Shown: positions 15,649-24,852, counted from the stretch's first letter. The stretch is DNA of 64,000 nucleotides from Natribaculum breve (GCF_023008585.1 NZ_CP095390.1:2790001-2854000); one strand, 5' to 3'. Notes: a model not told the origin generated them from the sequence alone. Program-made: numbers and translations.

Positions 15649-16419
15649 ATGGAACTACACGCCGTTCCGGACCTCCCGGAGATCCGTCCCGGCGACGACC
15701 TCGCGGAACTCGTCGCCGAGCGGATCGACCTCGAGGACGGCGACGTGCTGACGGTCGCGAGCACCGTCGTCTCGAAAGCCGAGGGGCGCGGAGCCGACCT
15801 CGACGACTTCCCGGCGGGGCCGCGAGCCAGGGAGATCGCGACGCGCCTCGAGGCGATCACGGACGAGCGGAAGGATCCGCGATTCGCCCAGGCCGTCTTA
15901 GAGGAGAGCACCGAGTTGCTGATGGAAGCCCCGTTCTTGCTCACGGAGTCGCGCTTCGGCCACGTGAGCGTCAACGCGGGGATCGATCGCTCGAACGTCC
16001 CGGAGCACGACCTGCTGTTGTTGCCAGAGCGGCCGACTGAGAGTGCCGAACGGATTCGATCGGGTCTGCCGGTGGACGTCGCGGTGATCGTCACCGACAC
16101 CTGCGGGCGACCGTTCCGTCACGGCCAGCGCGGGGTCGCCCTCGGCTGGGCGGGGATGCCCGCGAGTCGGGACTGGCGCGGCGAGGCAGACCGCGACGGG
16201 CGCGAACTCGGCGTCACCGTCCAGTCGGTCGTCGACGAACTCGCCGCGGCCGCGAACCTCGTGACGGGCGAGGGAGCCGACGGCACGCCCGCCGTCGTCG
16301 TCCGCGACTGGTCGTTCGGCGACCTCGAGGGGAGCGACGAACTGTTCCGGGACGTGGAGACGGACTTCGTCAGGCAGGCGCTGCGGGAGTGGGAGTACGA
16401 CCACGAGGTGAGTCGATGA
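15649..16419 (+). CDS. cofE: Coenzyme F420-0:L-glutamate ligase
   Basis: 256 residues matching CofE. It has the N-terminal PEIRPGDDLAELVAERI, the GTP-binding-region segment TVASTVVSKAEGR, the metal-site block TDTCGRPFRHGQRGVALG, and a C-terminal domain ending EWEYDHEVSR. CofE adds glutamate residues to F420-0 using GTP, giving the mature deazaflavin cofactor. Its stop overlaps the start of an F420-dependent reductase-like gene (ATGA, 16416-16419), so cofactor maturation and one user of the cofactor are translationally coupled. A TATA-like TTTTTACTG lies about 27 nt before the ATG. Confidence 0.92.
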   Translation: MELHAVPDLPEIRPGDDLAELVAERIDLEDGDVLTVASTVVSKAEGRGADLDDFPAGPRAREIATRLEAITDERKDPRFAQAVLEESTELLMEAPFLLTESRFGHVSVNAGIDRSNVPEHDLLLLPERPTESAERIRSGLPVDVAVIVTDTCGRPFRHGQRGVALGWAGMPASRDWRGEADRDGRELGVTVQSVVDELAAAANLVTGEGADGTPAVVVRDWSFGDLEGSDELFRDVETDFVRQALREWEYDHEVSR

Positions 16420-17396
16420 ACGGGATCGAACTCACGCCCGAACACCCGCCCGACCGGATCGCCGAACTCGCCGCCCTGGCGGAAGCGGAGGGGTTCGACG
16501 CGGCGCTGACGAGCTGTCACTACTTCAACCGCGATCCGTTCGTGACACTCACGCGGATGGCCGAGGCGACGGAGACGATCCGCCTGGGGCCGGGCGTCGT
16601 CAACCCCTACGAATCCCACCCCGTCACCCTCGCCGCGCGGACGGCGACGCTCGACGAGGTGAGTGGCGGACGCGCCGTCTTCGGCATCGGCGCGGGCGAC
16701 CGGTCGGCGCTCGCGAACCTCGGCATCGACCGCGAGCGTCCCCTCCGGCGGGTCCTCGAGAGCTTCGACCTCGCGCGCGACCTCTGGGCCGGCGAGACCG
16801 TCACCCACGAGGGGACGTTCACCGCCCGCGACGCCTCGTTGAACCTCGAGCCGCGGGACGTTCCGGTCTACGTCGGTGCACAGGGCCCGCACATGCTGCG
16901 GATGAGCGCGAAACACGCCGACGGGACGTTGATCAACGCCGCACACCCGGACGACTTCGAGTGGGCGGCCGGACAGATCGAGAAGGGACTCGCCGAGCGA
17001 CCGGACGACTACGGCGAGTTCGAGGCGCTCGCGTTCGCCAGCGTGAGCGTCGCCGGCGACGAGCGGGAAGCGAGAGAAGCCGCCCGCCCGCCGGTCGCGT
17101 TCATCGTCGGCGGCGCGGCGGAACCGGTCCTCGAGCGCCACGGGATCGACCGCGAGGCTGCGGCGGACGTAAGCGACGCCCTGGAACGGGGCGACCTCTC
17201 CGAGGCGTTCGGCCACGTGACGCCGGCCATGATCGACGCGTTCTGTATCGCCGGGACGACCGAGACGGCCGCCGAGCGATTCGCTGCCGTACTCGAGTAC
17301 GTCGACGGAATCGTCGTCGGATCGCCGCTCGGGCCGGACCTCGACGACGCGGTGGTCCGCGCGGCCGAAGCGCTCGAGCGGGCTACTCGGGAATAA
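16416..17396 (+). CDS. mer: F420-dependent 5,10-methylenetetrahydromethanopterin reductase-like protein (luciferase-like fold)
   Basis: 326 residues from the ATG that overlaps the cofE stop. It is a bacterial-luciferase-superfamily TIM-barrel protein: AALAEAEGFDAALTSCHYFN at the start, TETIRLGPGVVNPYESHPVT, then GGRAVFGIGAGDRSAL, and PVYVGAQGPHMLRM. It resembles methanogen Mer, which reduces methylene-H4MPT with F420H2. In haloarchaea, which use a folate-type carrier, it may act on methylene-tetrahydrofolate. The tight link to cofE supports F420 dependence. The 3' end overlaps the convergent small gene at 17383-17577 by 14 nt. Confidence 0.85.
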   Translation: MNGIELTPEHPPDRIAELAALAEAEGFDAALTSCHYFNRDPFVTLTRMAEATETIRLGPGVVNPYESHPVTLAARTATLDEVSGGRAVFGIGAGDRSALANLGIDRERPLRRVLESFDLARDLWAGETVTHEGTFTARDASLNLEPRDVPVYVGAQGPHMLRMSAKHADGTLINAAHPDDFEWAAGQIEKGLAERPDDYGEFEALAFASVSVAGDEREAREAARPPVAFIVGGAAEPVLERHGIDREAAADVSDALERGDLSEAFGHVTPAMIDAFCIAGTTETAAERFAAVLEYVDGIVVGSPLGPDLDDAVVRAAEALERATRE

Positions 17397-17577
17397 CGAG
17401 GTCGGCGAGCGCGCCGAGTGTCAGGAGGCCGAACGCGCCGAGCGTCAGGGCGACGATCGCCCCACCGATGAGGACGAGAAGCGGTGCGAGCGCCTCACCC
17501 ATAGCGACGTCGGCGAAGTGGTCGGTCATCTCGACGAGGTCGTCCACGATGACGTTCAACACTGGAGCGGTGTTCAT
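17383..17577 (-). CDS. Small membrane protein of unknown function (64 aa)
   Basis: The frame from ATG 17577 reads MNTAPVLNVIVDDLVEM, then a region ending LAPLLVLIGGAIVALTLGAF and GLLTLGALADLVIPE. This gives one long or two short hydrophobic segments after an acidic N-terminus. It overlaps the 3' end of the convergent mer-like gene by 14 nt. Similar small proteins are common in haloarchaea, but no function can be assigned. Confidence 0.65.
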   Translation of the reverse strand: MNTAPVLNVIVDDLVEMTDHFADVAMGEALAPLLVLIGGAIVALTLGAFGLLTLGALADLVIPE

Positions 17578-17731
17578 AGTCGCCGGTTGTGACCGGGGGT
17601 ACTTGGCCGTGCCGATCCGTGTCAGGCCCAAGAGCTGCCCGAACGTGCACGGAGACGGCCGAACGACCGATAGTTCACAGATATAATACTGTCAGCCAAA
17701 AATATTTCAAAGAAAAGCACGTTACTCCGAT

Positions 17732-18277
17732 ATGACCTCTCTCGACAACGTCTCTACCGAAGACCTCCGCCAGGCCTTGGCGGAGGTCGAGGGAAAAAAG
17801 CCATCACAACGGCTCATGGCGGCGATCAATTACCTTGAAGAAGACGGTGCAACGCTACAAGAGGTCGCTGAACGCTATGGATACACTGCTGGCTGGCTCT
17901 CGCGGTGGCTTGATCGACTCGAACGGCTCGCCGACGAGCCGTTCGAGGAGGTCGTCTACGACGAGCACCGTTCAGGAAGGCCCTCAAAACTCTCCGACAA
18001 AGAGCATGAACAGTTCGTTGAAGCGCTTCACAAGTCTCCAGAGGAAGTTGGACTTGACGCGCCTGCGTGGTCCGTTCCACTAGCTCGTCACTATCTCGCC
18101 GAGGAATTCGACGTTGAGTACAGTGAGCGTCACGTTCGACGATTGATGACCGAGGCCGGGCTGTCCTGGAAGACAGCCCGGCCGGAGTTTCACAAATCCG
18201 ATGAGAGAGCACAGGAAGCATGGCAAGACGGGTTCAAAAAAAGCGCGACAACCTGGACGACGAATACACGATCTTAG
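17732..18277 (+). CDS. IS630 transposase, N-terminal part (orfA)
   Basis: 181 residues with helix-turn-helix DNA-binding regions: YLEEDGATLQEVAERYGYTA followed by GWLSRWLDRLERL, then a second winged/HTH part with YSERHVRRLMTEAGLSWKTA. The frame ends shortly after a run of seven A (18236-18242). A -1 shift on this run leads into the catalytic frame at 18220-18753. Two-frame IS630 elements often make the full transposase by such slippage. Alone, this product would bind DNA without catalysis and could act as an inhibitor. Confidence 0.8.
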   Translation: MTSLDNVSTEDLRQALAEVEGKKPSQRLMAAINYLEEDGATLQEVAERYGYTAGWLSRWLDRLERLADEPFEEVVYDEHRSGRPSKLSDKEHEQFVEALHKSPEEVGLDAPAWSVPLARHYLAEEFDVEYSERHVRRLMTEAGLSWKTARPEFHKSDERAQEAWQDGFKKSATTWTTNTRS

Positions 18278-18753
18278 CCATTGATCAGACGCGACAGGTT
18301 CTCTCGACACTGATTCACGCATGGTTTCCCAAGGGTGAGCGCCCGTCACTCCCGGTGACGGGCGCGTGGGACAGCATCAAACTTCTCGGTGCAGTCAGCG
18401 ATACTGATGAGACGTTCTTTCTCCCCTGCGAAGAGAACTTCAACAGCGACACGACGATTCGTTTTCTGGACGCTCTCCAGACCGAGTTCGGCGAGAAAAT
18501 CTGCGTTGTCCTCGACAACGCCTCGTATTTCACGGCGAACAGAGTCCAAGAGTTCGTTGAAGGTACTCCGATCGAACTGTGTTACCTTCCGCGGGGTTCA
18601 CCAGAGCTGAACCCCGCGGAAGAGTGCTGGCGACAACTCGATCAATCACTCGGCAACCGCCTATTCGAAACGCTTGACGAACTTCGTGATGCTGCTCTCT
18701 GTGCACTGGACGAGATCAACGTGCCAGATGTCTTTACGTACTTATGTCCGTGA
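18220..18753 (+). CDS. IS630 transposase, catalytic DDE part (orfB)
   Basis: 177 residues in the -1 frame relative to orfA. It contains the DDE triad of the IS630/Tc1 superfamily: ILAIDQTRQV (first Asp), ICVVLDNASYFTANRV (second Asp) and SPELNPAEECWRQL (Glu). The shared A7 tract at 18236-18242 lets orfA ...FKK continue as KKRDNLDDE, giving one transposase of about 340 residues. The triad is intact, so the element may still be active. The internal ATG at 18220 is probably not the main start. Confidence 0.8.
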   Translation: MARRVQKKRDNLDDEYTILAIDQTRQVLSTLIHAWFPKGERPSLPVTGAWDSIKLLGAVSDTDETFFLPCEENFNSDTTIRFLDALQTEFGEKICVVLDNASYFTANRVQEFVEGTPIELCYLPRGSPELNPAEECWRQLDQSLGNRLFETLDELRDAALCALDEINVPDVFTYLCP

Positions 18754-18784
18754 GTATAAGCACCTCCGCGCCGTAGACCTGGGC

Positions 18785-19075
18785 GTGACCGACGACGCGA
18801 CGCTTGCGGACTTTCTCGAGGAGTCCGGGACGGCGACGGACGACCGGAGCGCACAGCGGGAGGTCGGTCGCGGTCCGGAAGAGCCGTCGCACCGTTCCGA
18901 GGAACACGAGACGGACGGACGTGACGCACGCGAGGACGACGAGCGGACGGCCGTCGAACCCGCCACCGGGACCTACGCGTGGGGCGAGCACACGTGCAGC
19001 GCCTGTGGCTCGAGCGTCGACCGGGTCTGGCGCGACGGAGACGCGTTCGTCTGTCCCGCGTGCAAAGAGTGGTAG
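18785..19075 (+). CDS. Acidic protein with C-terminal zinc ribbon (haloarchaeal conserved)
   Basis: 96 residues from GTG 18785. It has a short N-terminal motif TDDATLADFLEESG, a long hydrophilic variable middle, and a C-terminal CSACGSSVDRVWRDGDAF-VCPACKEW that forms two CxxC pairs, probably binding zinc. The start is chosen because a TATA-like TATAAG (18755-18760), located exactly at the IS630 right junction, is 25-30 nt upstream; the longer frame runs into the IS. The haloarchaeal pattern of short acidic head plus zinc ribbon is familiar, but its function is unknown. Confidence 0.7.
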   Translation: MTDDATLADFLEESGTATDDRSAQREVGRGPEEPSHRSEEHETDGRDAREDDERTAVEPATGTYAWGEHTCSACGSSVDRVWRDGDAFVCPACKEW

Positions 19076-19201
19076 GGCGGGCCGATCGTCTCGCAAAAGA
19101 CGACGACGGCTGGCGACGACCAGCAGATCAGTGCCACGACGGAACATCGGACCCCCACCTCCAGAAGGTTTAAGCACCAGTCGTGACTTTGTACGTATGC
19201 A

Positions 19202-19396
19202 ATGGCGAAAGGTACGGTCGCATTCTTCAACGACACTGGCGGCTACGGATTTATCGAGACTGACGACGCGGACGAGGACGTATTCTTCCACATGGAGGAC
19301 GTCGGCGGTCCTGACCTCGAAGAGGGTCAGGAACTCGAGTTCGAGATCGTCGAGGCCGAGAAGGGCCCGCGCGCGACGAACGTCGAGCGCCTGTAA
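19202..19396 (+). CDS. cspA: Cold-shock domain protein
   Basis: 64 residues, full length for CspA. The RNP-1-like region GGYGFIETDD and the RNP-2-like DVFFHMEDV are both present, preceded by MAKGTVAFFNDT. It binds single-stranded RNA/DNA and probably acts as an RNA chaperone. A TATA-like GTTTAAGC (about 19169-19176) lies roughly 26-30 nt before the ATG, so the mRNA is nearly leaderless. It is a single-gene unit. Confidence 0.93.
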   Translation: MAKGTVAFFNDTGGYGFIETDDADEDVFFHMEDVGGPDLEEGQELEFEIVEAEKGPRATNVERL

Positions 19397-19651
19397 GGAG
19401 GTCCAGTAGAGGTATCGTTCTCCGATCGCTACTCGCGTAGCTACTGCTTTATTTGGCACATATACAACGTAACCGGCACAAATCGATTTCTGGAGAGTGC
19501 CGTTAATCACCGTTTCACGTATCAGTCTCGGCGAATCTCTCGAGAACGTCCAAAATGAACGGCACAAAACATATGCCTGCGAGTCGTTGATCTCTGACAA
19601 GCACGACGCGCGGCCAGGGTACCCGGTACGCTGGCGTTACACCTTCGAATC

Positions 19652-20635
19652 ATGACAGACGCCGCACTCCCGTCCGAGCAGGAGAACCGCGCCGCCACCG
19701 TCGATCCCCTCCCGGTGAGCGACGTGGCCCAGCTGTGCGAGGACGTTCGATCGAACGTCGGTCGCGTCATCGTCGGCCACGAAGACGGGATCGACCACGT
19801 TATCACGACCATCCTCGCCCGCGGGCACGTCTTACTCGAGGACGTCCCCGGCGTCGGGAAGACGATGCTCGCCCGCTCGATCGCGACGTCGATCGACTGT
19901 ACGTTCAGCCGAATCCAGTTTACGCCCGACCTACTGCCGACCGACATCACCGGCGTGAACGTGTTCGATCAGCAAAACCGGGAGTTCGAGTTCCAGCACG
20001 GGCCCATCTTCGGGAACGTCGTCCTCGCCGACGAGATCAACCGCGCACCGCCGAAGACCCAGGCGGCGCTGCTCGAGGCGATGGAAGAAAAGCAGGTCAC
20101 CGCCGACGGCGAGACGCGGCCGCTCCCGGATCCGTTCACGGTCATCGCCACGCAAAACGCCGTCGAGCCGAACCGGACCTACGAACTCCCCCTCGCTGAG
20201 GTCGACCGCTTCACGAAGAAACTCGAGCTCGGCTACCCCGACGCCGACGAGGAGGCAGAGCTACTCGACCGAACCGTCGGCCACCACCCCATCGAGCGCC
20301 TGGAGCCCGTGGCCGACCTCGAGACGATCGTCCGGGCTCGCGAGACGGTCGCTGAGGTGTCGGTGAAAGCCCCGGTTCGCGAGTACGCGACGCGACTCGC
20401 GAGGTACACCCGCGAGCACGCCCGGCTGGGTGCGAGCCCGCGGGCCACGATCTCGCTGCTGCGGGCCGCCCAGGCTCGCGCCGCCGTCGACGGGCGGGGA
20501 TACGTGATCCCCGACGACGTCGAACGCGAGGCACCCGCCGTGTTGAGCCATCGCATCAGGACGGCCGCGAGCGGTCACGACCGGGACGGGACAGCCGTCG
20601 TCGACGACGCCATAGAGCGCGTACCGGTAGAATGA
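19652..20635 (+). CDS. MoxR-family AAA+ ATPase
   Basis: 327 residues. Walker A GVGKT lies in LLEDVPGVGKTMLARS (about residues 64-75). Walker B is VVLADEINRAPPKTQAALLE, and sensor 1 is TVIATQNAVE. MoxR ATPases act as chaperones that activate partner proteins, often with VWA or DUF58 partners. The stop overlaps the ATG of the DUF58 gene (ATGA), and a transglutaminase gene follows with the same overlap, so this is a tight three-gene operon. Confidence 0.92.
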   Translation: MTDAALPSEQENRAATVDPLPVSDVAQLCEDVRSNVGRVIVGHEDGIDHVITTILARGHVLLEDVPGVGKTMLARSIATSIDCTFSRIQFTPDLLPTDITGVNVFDQQNREFEFQHGPIFGNVVLADEINRAPPKTQAALLEAMEEKQVTADGETRPLPDPFTVIATQNAVEPNRTYELPLAEVDRFTKKLELGYPDADEEAELLDRTVGHHPIERLEPVADLETIVRARETVAEVSVKAPVREYATRLARYTREHARLGASPRATISLLRAAQARAAVDGRGYVIPDDVEREAPAVLSHRIRTAASGHDRDGTAVVDDAIERVPVE

Positions 20636-21648
20636 GAGTCACCAGACGCGGGTGGGGGATCGTCGCCGTCGTCGGCTTCTGTCTCGTCGTGGCCTGGAAG
20701 TTCGGCCCGCGGTCGTTGGACGCGATCGTCGTCCCCCTCGTCGTCGCGCTGGTGGCCGGCGTGGTCACGGTCGCCCGGGTTGACGAACCGCACGTCAGTC
20801 GCGTCGCGATCGAGGATGGGTTCGTCGGCGAGCGCCGGACCGTCTCGCTCGAGGCCGACGTCGACCGACCGATCGCCGCCGAACTCGCCGACGACGTCGG
20901 TCGCGGCCTCTCGGCGACCGGGAACGTCGCGGCGACGACGCTCGCGCCAGAGCGAGGCTACAGCTACGAACTCGAACTCGAGTGTCGCGGCGAACACGAG
21001 GTCGGTCCGCTGTCGCTGTCGGTGACCGACGCGTTCGGGCTGGTCGAGCGACGGTTCGAGAGCGACCGAACGACGCGGGTCGTCGTCTATCCGCCGGTGT
21101 ACGACCTCCGTGGCGGCGCGGGAGACGACCTGGCGCTGCTCGCGAGCGCGGTCCACGAGTCCCGAAAGGAGGAGTTCGACCACCTCAGAGAGTACGAACA
21201 CGGCGACTCGCTGCGCAACGTCCACTGGAGGTCGGTCGCGAAGCGACCCGCCGGCGACCTCCTCGTCAAAGAGTTCACCGCACGCGAGGACGACGGGACG
21301 ATCACGGTCGCCGCCGAGTCCGTTCCGGGAACGACCGACGAGCTGGCGGCGGCGACGGCGAGCGTCGTCACGTACGTCCTCGAGTCGGCGGTGCCAGTCG
21401 ACGTGGTCGTTCCGGACGGATCGGCGTCGGCGACGGCACGCCACGACCGCCGGGACGTCCTCGAACTCCTCGCGACGGTCGGCCCCGGAACGCTCGCCGC
21501 GGAAACGCGACGGGAAGCCGACGTCCTGATCCGGACCGACGAGGACGGGACGGCGGTCACGATCGACGGTCGCGAGGTGCCGTTCGAGCGACTCGCCGGC
21601 ACGACGATCGACGACGGAGCCGACTCGCGGCGGGAGGTGATCGCGTGA
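20632..21648 (+). CDS. DUF58 domain protein
   Basis: 338 residues. Two N-terminal transmembrane helices (IVAVVGFCLVVAWKF and VVPLVVALVAGVVTV) are followed by a beta-rich part and the DUF58 core. The core motif EEFDHLREYEHGDSLRNVHW marks the family, which has a VWA-like fold. DUF58 proteins are regular partners of MoxR ATPases and transglutaminase-like membrane proteins; the joint role is unsettled, possibly folding or assembly of envelope complexes. It overlaps both neighbours by 4 nt. Confidence 0.9.
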   Translation: MRVTRRGWGIVAVVGFCLVVAWKFGPRSLDAIVVPLVVALVAGVVTVARVDEPHVSRVAIEDGFVGERRTVSLEADVDRPIAAELADDVGRGLSATGNVAATTLAPERGYSYELELECRGEHEVGPLSLSVTDAFGLVERRFESDRTTRVVVYPPVYDLRGGAGDDLALLASAVHESRKEEFDHLREYEHGDSLRNVHWRSVAKRPAGDLLVKEFTAREDDGTITVAAESVPGTTDELAAATASVVTYVLESAVPVDVVVPDGSASATARHDRRDVLELLATVGPGTLAAETRREADVLIRTDEDGTAVTIDGREVPFERLAGTTIDDGADSRREVIA

Positions 21649-23924
21649 GCACGGAGTCCCGTCGCGGGCCGGGCGTCACGGCCGACGCGACCCGCGAGTC
21701 GCGAGCGTTCCGCCTGCTCGCGATGGGTGGCGTCCTCGTCCTGACGGGGTCGTACGTGACCGTCCTGCTCGACGTGACGGCGGTCGTCGGCGGCACGCGA
21801 CGGCTCGTCGCGCTCGTCGTCGCGATGATCGCCACGGCGACGGTGCTGGCTCGAGCGATCAGGCCGCGAACCGCGACGGTCGCCGCCGTCGCCCTCGGCG
21901 GCGTCGGCTTCGCCTACTACTTCACTGCGGCAGGGCTCGGCGTCGGCGTCGTCTTCTCGGCGACGTGGGAACTGCTCTCCGATAGCGTCGCCTTCGCGAC
22001 CGGGCTCTCGGTCTTCCAGATGATCGACGTCGGCACCTGGACGCTCGGGTTCGTCCCCGCCCCCGTCTTCCTCTCGTGGTACCTCGGACTCCGCAGACGG
22101 TACGTCGCGAGCGTCGTCGCCGGCGGGACAGCCCTGACGTTTCTCGTCCTCACCGGCGACGCGCCGACAGGAACGACCGCCCTCGGTACCGTCGGCGGCC
22201 TCGCCGCCGTCGGCTTCGGCGAACTCGAGCGTCGGGACGGAACCGTCGCCCAGACCGACGTCCTCGCGATCCTCTTTGCGACGATGTTGCTCCTCTCGAC
22301 GACCGTCACACTCGTCCCCGGCCCCGGCGACTCGAGCGACCCGACCTTCCTCGTCGACGGGGACAGTCCCACCCTCGAGGGGACGACCACGAACGCCCCC
22401 CAGCGAGTGGAGATCAGCGGGTCGGTCGAACTCTCGCCGGAAGTCCGCTTTACCGTCCACAGCGAACGGGCGGCCTACTGGCGAACGGGCGTCTACGACC
22501 GGTACACCGGCGACGGGTGGGTCCGGACGGGACAGACGGAGTCGTACGGCGGCGAACTCCCCTCGCCACCGGGAGAAACCGAGACGGTCCAGCAGACCGT
22601 CCGACTCCAGGGACCGGCAGAGGTCATGCCCGCCGCAGCCCACCCGGTCGCGGTCGGCGACGACGCCGCGTCGAACACGGAGGTGACCGTCCACGGCGGC
22701 ATTCGACCGGACGAACCGCTAGCGGAAGGCGACACCTACCGCGTCGAGAGCGCCGTCGTCGATCCGTCCGCCGCGGAACTCCGGACCGCCGGCACCGACT
22801 ACCCAGCGGACGTCACCGACCGATACCTCCAGCTTCCCGAGGGAACGTCGAGCGCGTTCGAGACGCGCACGCAGGAGATCACGGGCGACGCCGAGACGCC
22901 CTACGAGAAAGCCGTCGCCATCGAGCGCCACCTGGAGCTGACGAAAGGCTACTCGCTCGACGTCGAGCGACCCGACGGCGCGATCGAGGAGGCGTTCCTC
23001 CTCGAGATGGACGAGGGGTACTGCGTCTACTTCGCGACGACGATGGTCCAGATGCTCCGGGCGGAGGACGTCCCCGCCCGGTACGCCGTCGGCTACACGA
23101 CCGGCCAGCAGGTCGCCGACGACGAGTGGGTCGTCCGCGGACTCGACGCCCACGCCTGGGTCGAGGTCTACTTCCCCGACTACGGCTGGGTCGCGTTCGA
23201 TCCCACGCCGGGGAGCGCCCGCGAGCAGACACACGCCGCGCGACTCGAGCAGGCCCGCGAGGAGGGCGTCGAGGACGTCGACACGAATCGCAGCGAGGCG
23301 GGCCACGTCGCCAACGCGTCCGCCGGGAGCCAGCCCGACGAGGCGGACCGACTGAGCGAGCGAAACCAGACGGGCGCGTCGGTCGAGAACGGGTCGGGAC
23401 TGCACGCTGAAGACCCGCGGAACCTGTCGTTCGATTCGAACGGGACCGCGAACAACTCGAGTGCGGACGATCCGGACGCGGCGTCCGACGCCGACAGGTC
23501 GACAGACGACGGCTTCGAGTGGCCGGGCGTCGAACAGACCGCGTTCGGACTGGCGCTACTGGTCGGGTTCGTCGCAGGTGCACACCGGACCGGCGTGATC
23601 GCTCGAGCGAGCCACGAACTCAGACTCCACTGGCGAGGGCGGCGACGCGATCCGGACCGCGACGTCGAACGCGCCTACCGGCGACTCGAGTTACTGCTCG
23701 AACGGGAGTACCGCTCTCGGCGACGGTCCGAGTCGACGCGACAGTACCTCTCGGCGCTCTCGGCGAACGGGCTCGTCGACAGTCGGGTCTGGCGCGTCGG
23801 ACGGCTGTACGAGCGGACGAGGTACGGAGACGGCGTCGGCCGCGAAGAAGCCGACGAGGCGATCCATACCGTCGACGCGATCGTTCGAGATCGGACGCCG
23901 ATCGTCCGCCGGTTCCGGCGGTGA
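21645..23924 (+). CDS. Membrane transglutaminase-like protein with C-terminal DUF4129-like domain
   Basis: 759 residues from GTG 21645, overlapping the DUF58 stop (GTGA). An N-terminal block of about six to seven helices leads to an extracytoplasmic region. There the transglutaminase/protease triad appears as DEGYCVYFATTM (Cys), GLDAHAWVEVYF (His) and WVAFDPTPG (Asp). A Ser/Asp/Asn-rich linker, a final helix (TAFGLALLVGFVAGA) and a DUF4129-like cytoplasmic tail follow. It is the third member of the MoxR/DUF58 operon. The open frame upstream of 21645 is a shadow of the DUF58 gene. Confidence 0.88.
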   Translation: MSTESRRGPGVTADATRESRAFRLLAMGGVLVLTGSYVTVLLDVTAVVGGTRRLVALVVAMIATATVLARAIRPRTATVAAVALGGVGFAYYFTAAGLGVGVVFSATWELLSDSVAFATGLSVFQMIDVGTWTLGFVPAPVFLSWYLGLRRRYVASVVAGGTALTFLVLTGDAPTGTTALGTVGGLAAVGFGELERRDGTVAQTDVLAILFATMLLLSTTVTLVPGPGDSSDPTFLVDGDSPTLEGTTTNAPQRVEISGSVELSPEVRFTVHSERAAYWRTGVYDRYTGDGWVRTGQTESYGGELPSPPGETETVQQTVRLQGPAEVMPAAAHPVAVGDDAASNTEVTVHGGIRPDEPLAEGDTYRVESAVVDPSAAELRTAGTDYPADVTDRYLQLPEGTSSAFETRTQEITGDAETPYEKAVAIERHLELTKGYSLDVERPDGAIEEAFLLEMDEGYCVYFATTMVQMLRAEDVPARYAVGYTTGQQVADDEWVVRGLDAHAWVEVYFPDYGWVAFDPTPGSAREQTHAARLEQAREEGVEDVDTNRSEAGHVANASAGSQPDEADRLSERNQTGASVENGSGLHAEDPRNLSFDSNGTANNSSADDPDAASDADRSTDDGFEWPGVEQTAFGLALLVGFVAGAHRTGVIARASHELRLHWRGRRRDPDRDVERAYRRLELLLEREYRSRRRSESTRQYLSALSANGLVDSRVWRVGRLYERTRYGDGVGREEADEAIHTVDAIVRDRTPIVRRFRR

Positions 23925-24107
23925 CTCGTCCCGTCGGATGGGACCGTGTCCCGACGTACCCCGGCCCGTCTTGCGGTTGCGTCGACGCAGACTCGCGTCC
24001 GCCGTTATCACGGGGGCCGATAATTCACACGAGACCTAAAAAAGACCGCACGAAGGCGTGAAGGTCCCGATAGTGTTTAATATGCCCATTTCGTAGCATT
24101 GGACGTA

Positions 24108-24401
24108 ATGTCGGAAGTCTGCTCGACGTGCGGGCTCCCCGAAGAGCTATGCGTCTGTGAAGACGTCGCCAAGGGGCAACAGCAACTCAACATCCGCATT
24201 GACGAGCGCAGATACGGTAAGGAAGTAACGATAATCGAAGGATTCGATCCGAAGGACGTCGACCTCGACAGTCTGTCGTCGGATCTCAAGTCCAAGTTCG
24301 CCTGTGGCGGCACCGTCGAAGACAGTCACATCGAACTGCAGGGCAACCACACCGGCCGCGTCGAAGATTTCCTTCGGGATCGCGGCTTCAACGTCGCCTG
24401 A
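24108..24401 (+). CDS. SUI1-family translation initiation factor (aIF-1)
   Basis: 97 residues from ATG 24108. A small zinc-finger-like N-terminus with [13 protein letters not shown] precedes the SUI1 domain: [14 protein letters not shown], then [20 protein letters not shown]. aIF-1 helps select the start codon on the small ribosomal subunit. An in-frame TTG at 24099 is rejected. A TATA-like TTTAATATG occurs about 30 nt upstream. Confidence 0.93.
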   Translation: MSEVCSTCGLPEELCVCEDVAKGQQQLNIRIDERRYGKEVTIIEGFDPKDVDLDSLSSDLKSKFACGGTVEDSHIELQGNHTGRVEDFLRDRGFNVA

Positions 24402-24489
24402 GCCCGCAATGCTCTGAGACGGCTTCCGATCCACGGACCTTCGCGCATCGTCTCGCAGTCACTGCCCTTTCTCCCCGCTTTCGACCGTC

Positions 24490-24852
24490 CTAGAACGGCG
24501 CATCCGACTCGTTCGCCTCCGCGGACCCGTCGCCGGCCTCGAGTTCGTAGGACTCCGCCCACGCCTCGAGCCCGCCGGCCATGCTCTCGACGCGCGCGTC
24601 GGCCGCCCCCTCGTAGGAACCGATGAGGCGTGCCGCCTGGATGCTCGACTTGCCGTGCGGACAGACCGTCACGACGTGTTCGTCGTCCTCGAACTCTTCG
24701 ATCCGCGCCGGGAGTTCGTCGAACGGAACGTTCTCGCTGTTCGGGATGCGACCGCGTTCGAAACTCGCCGGGGTGCGGATGTCGACGATCCGAACGTCGG
24801 CGTCCGACTCGAGGAGGTCGTAGACCTCGTCCGGGGTGATTTCGTCGTCCAT
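24490..24852 (-). CDS. Rhodanese-like single-domain protein
   Basis: 120 residues from ATG 24852. It starts with ITPDEVYDLLESDADVRIVD and has the active-site loop VVTVCPHGKSSIQAARLIG with the catalytic Cys. Rhodanese domains carry sulfur as a persulfide, for example to thiocyanate or thiolation pathways. The protein ends in an acidic tail. The longer upstream frame to 25095 is basic and Arg-rich and is rejected. Confidence 0.88.
   Translation of the reverse strand: MDDEITPDEVYDLLESDADVRIVDIRTPASFERGRIPNSENVPFDELPARIEEFEDDEHVVTVCPHGKSSIQAARLIGSYEGAADARVESMAGGLEAWAESYELEAGDGSAEANESDAPF

Larger units (their letters stand above)
17689..18754 (+). mobile_element. IS630-family insertion sequence
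   Basis: About 1066 bp carrying a two-frame IS630 transposase. The element is flanked by TA dinucleotides (17687-17688 and 18755-18756), as expected for a family that inserts at TA. The inward-reading ends CTGTCAGCCAAAAATA and CTCACGGACATAAGTA match at about 10 of 16 positions, so the terminal repeats are imperfect. Base composition is lower in GC than its neighbours. The right end abuts a zinc-ribbon gene and provides or restores its TATA box. Exact ends are inferred from the TA duplications. Confidence 0.75.
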
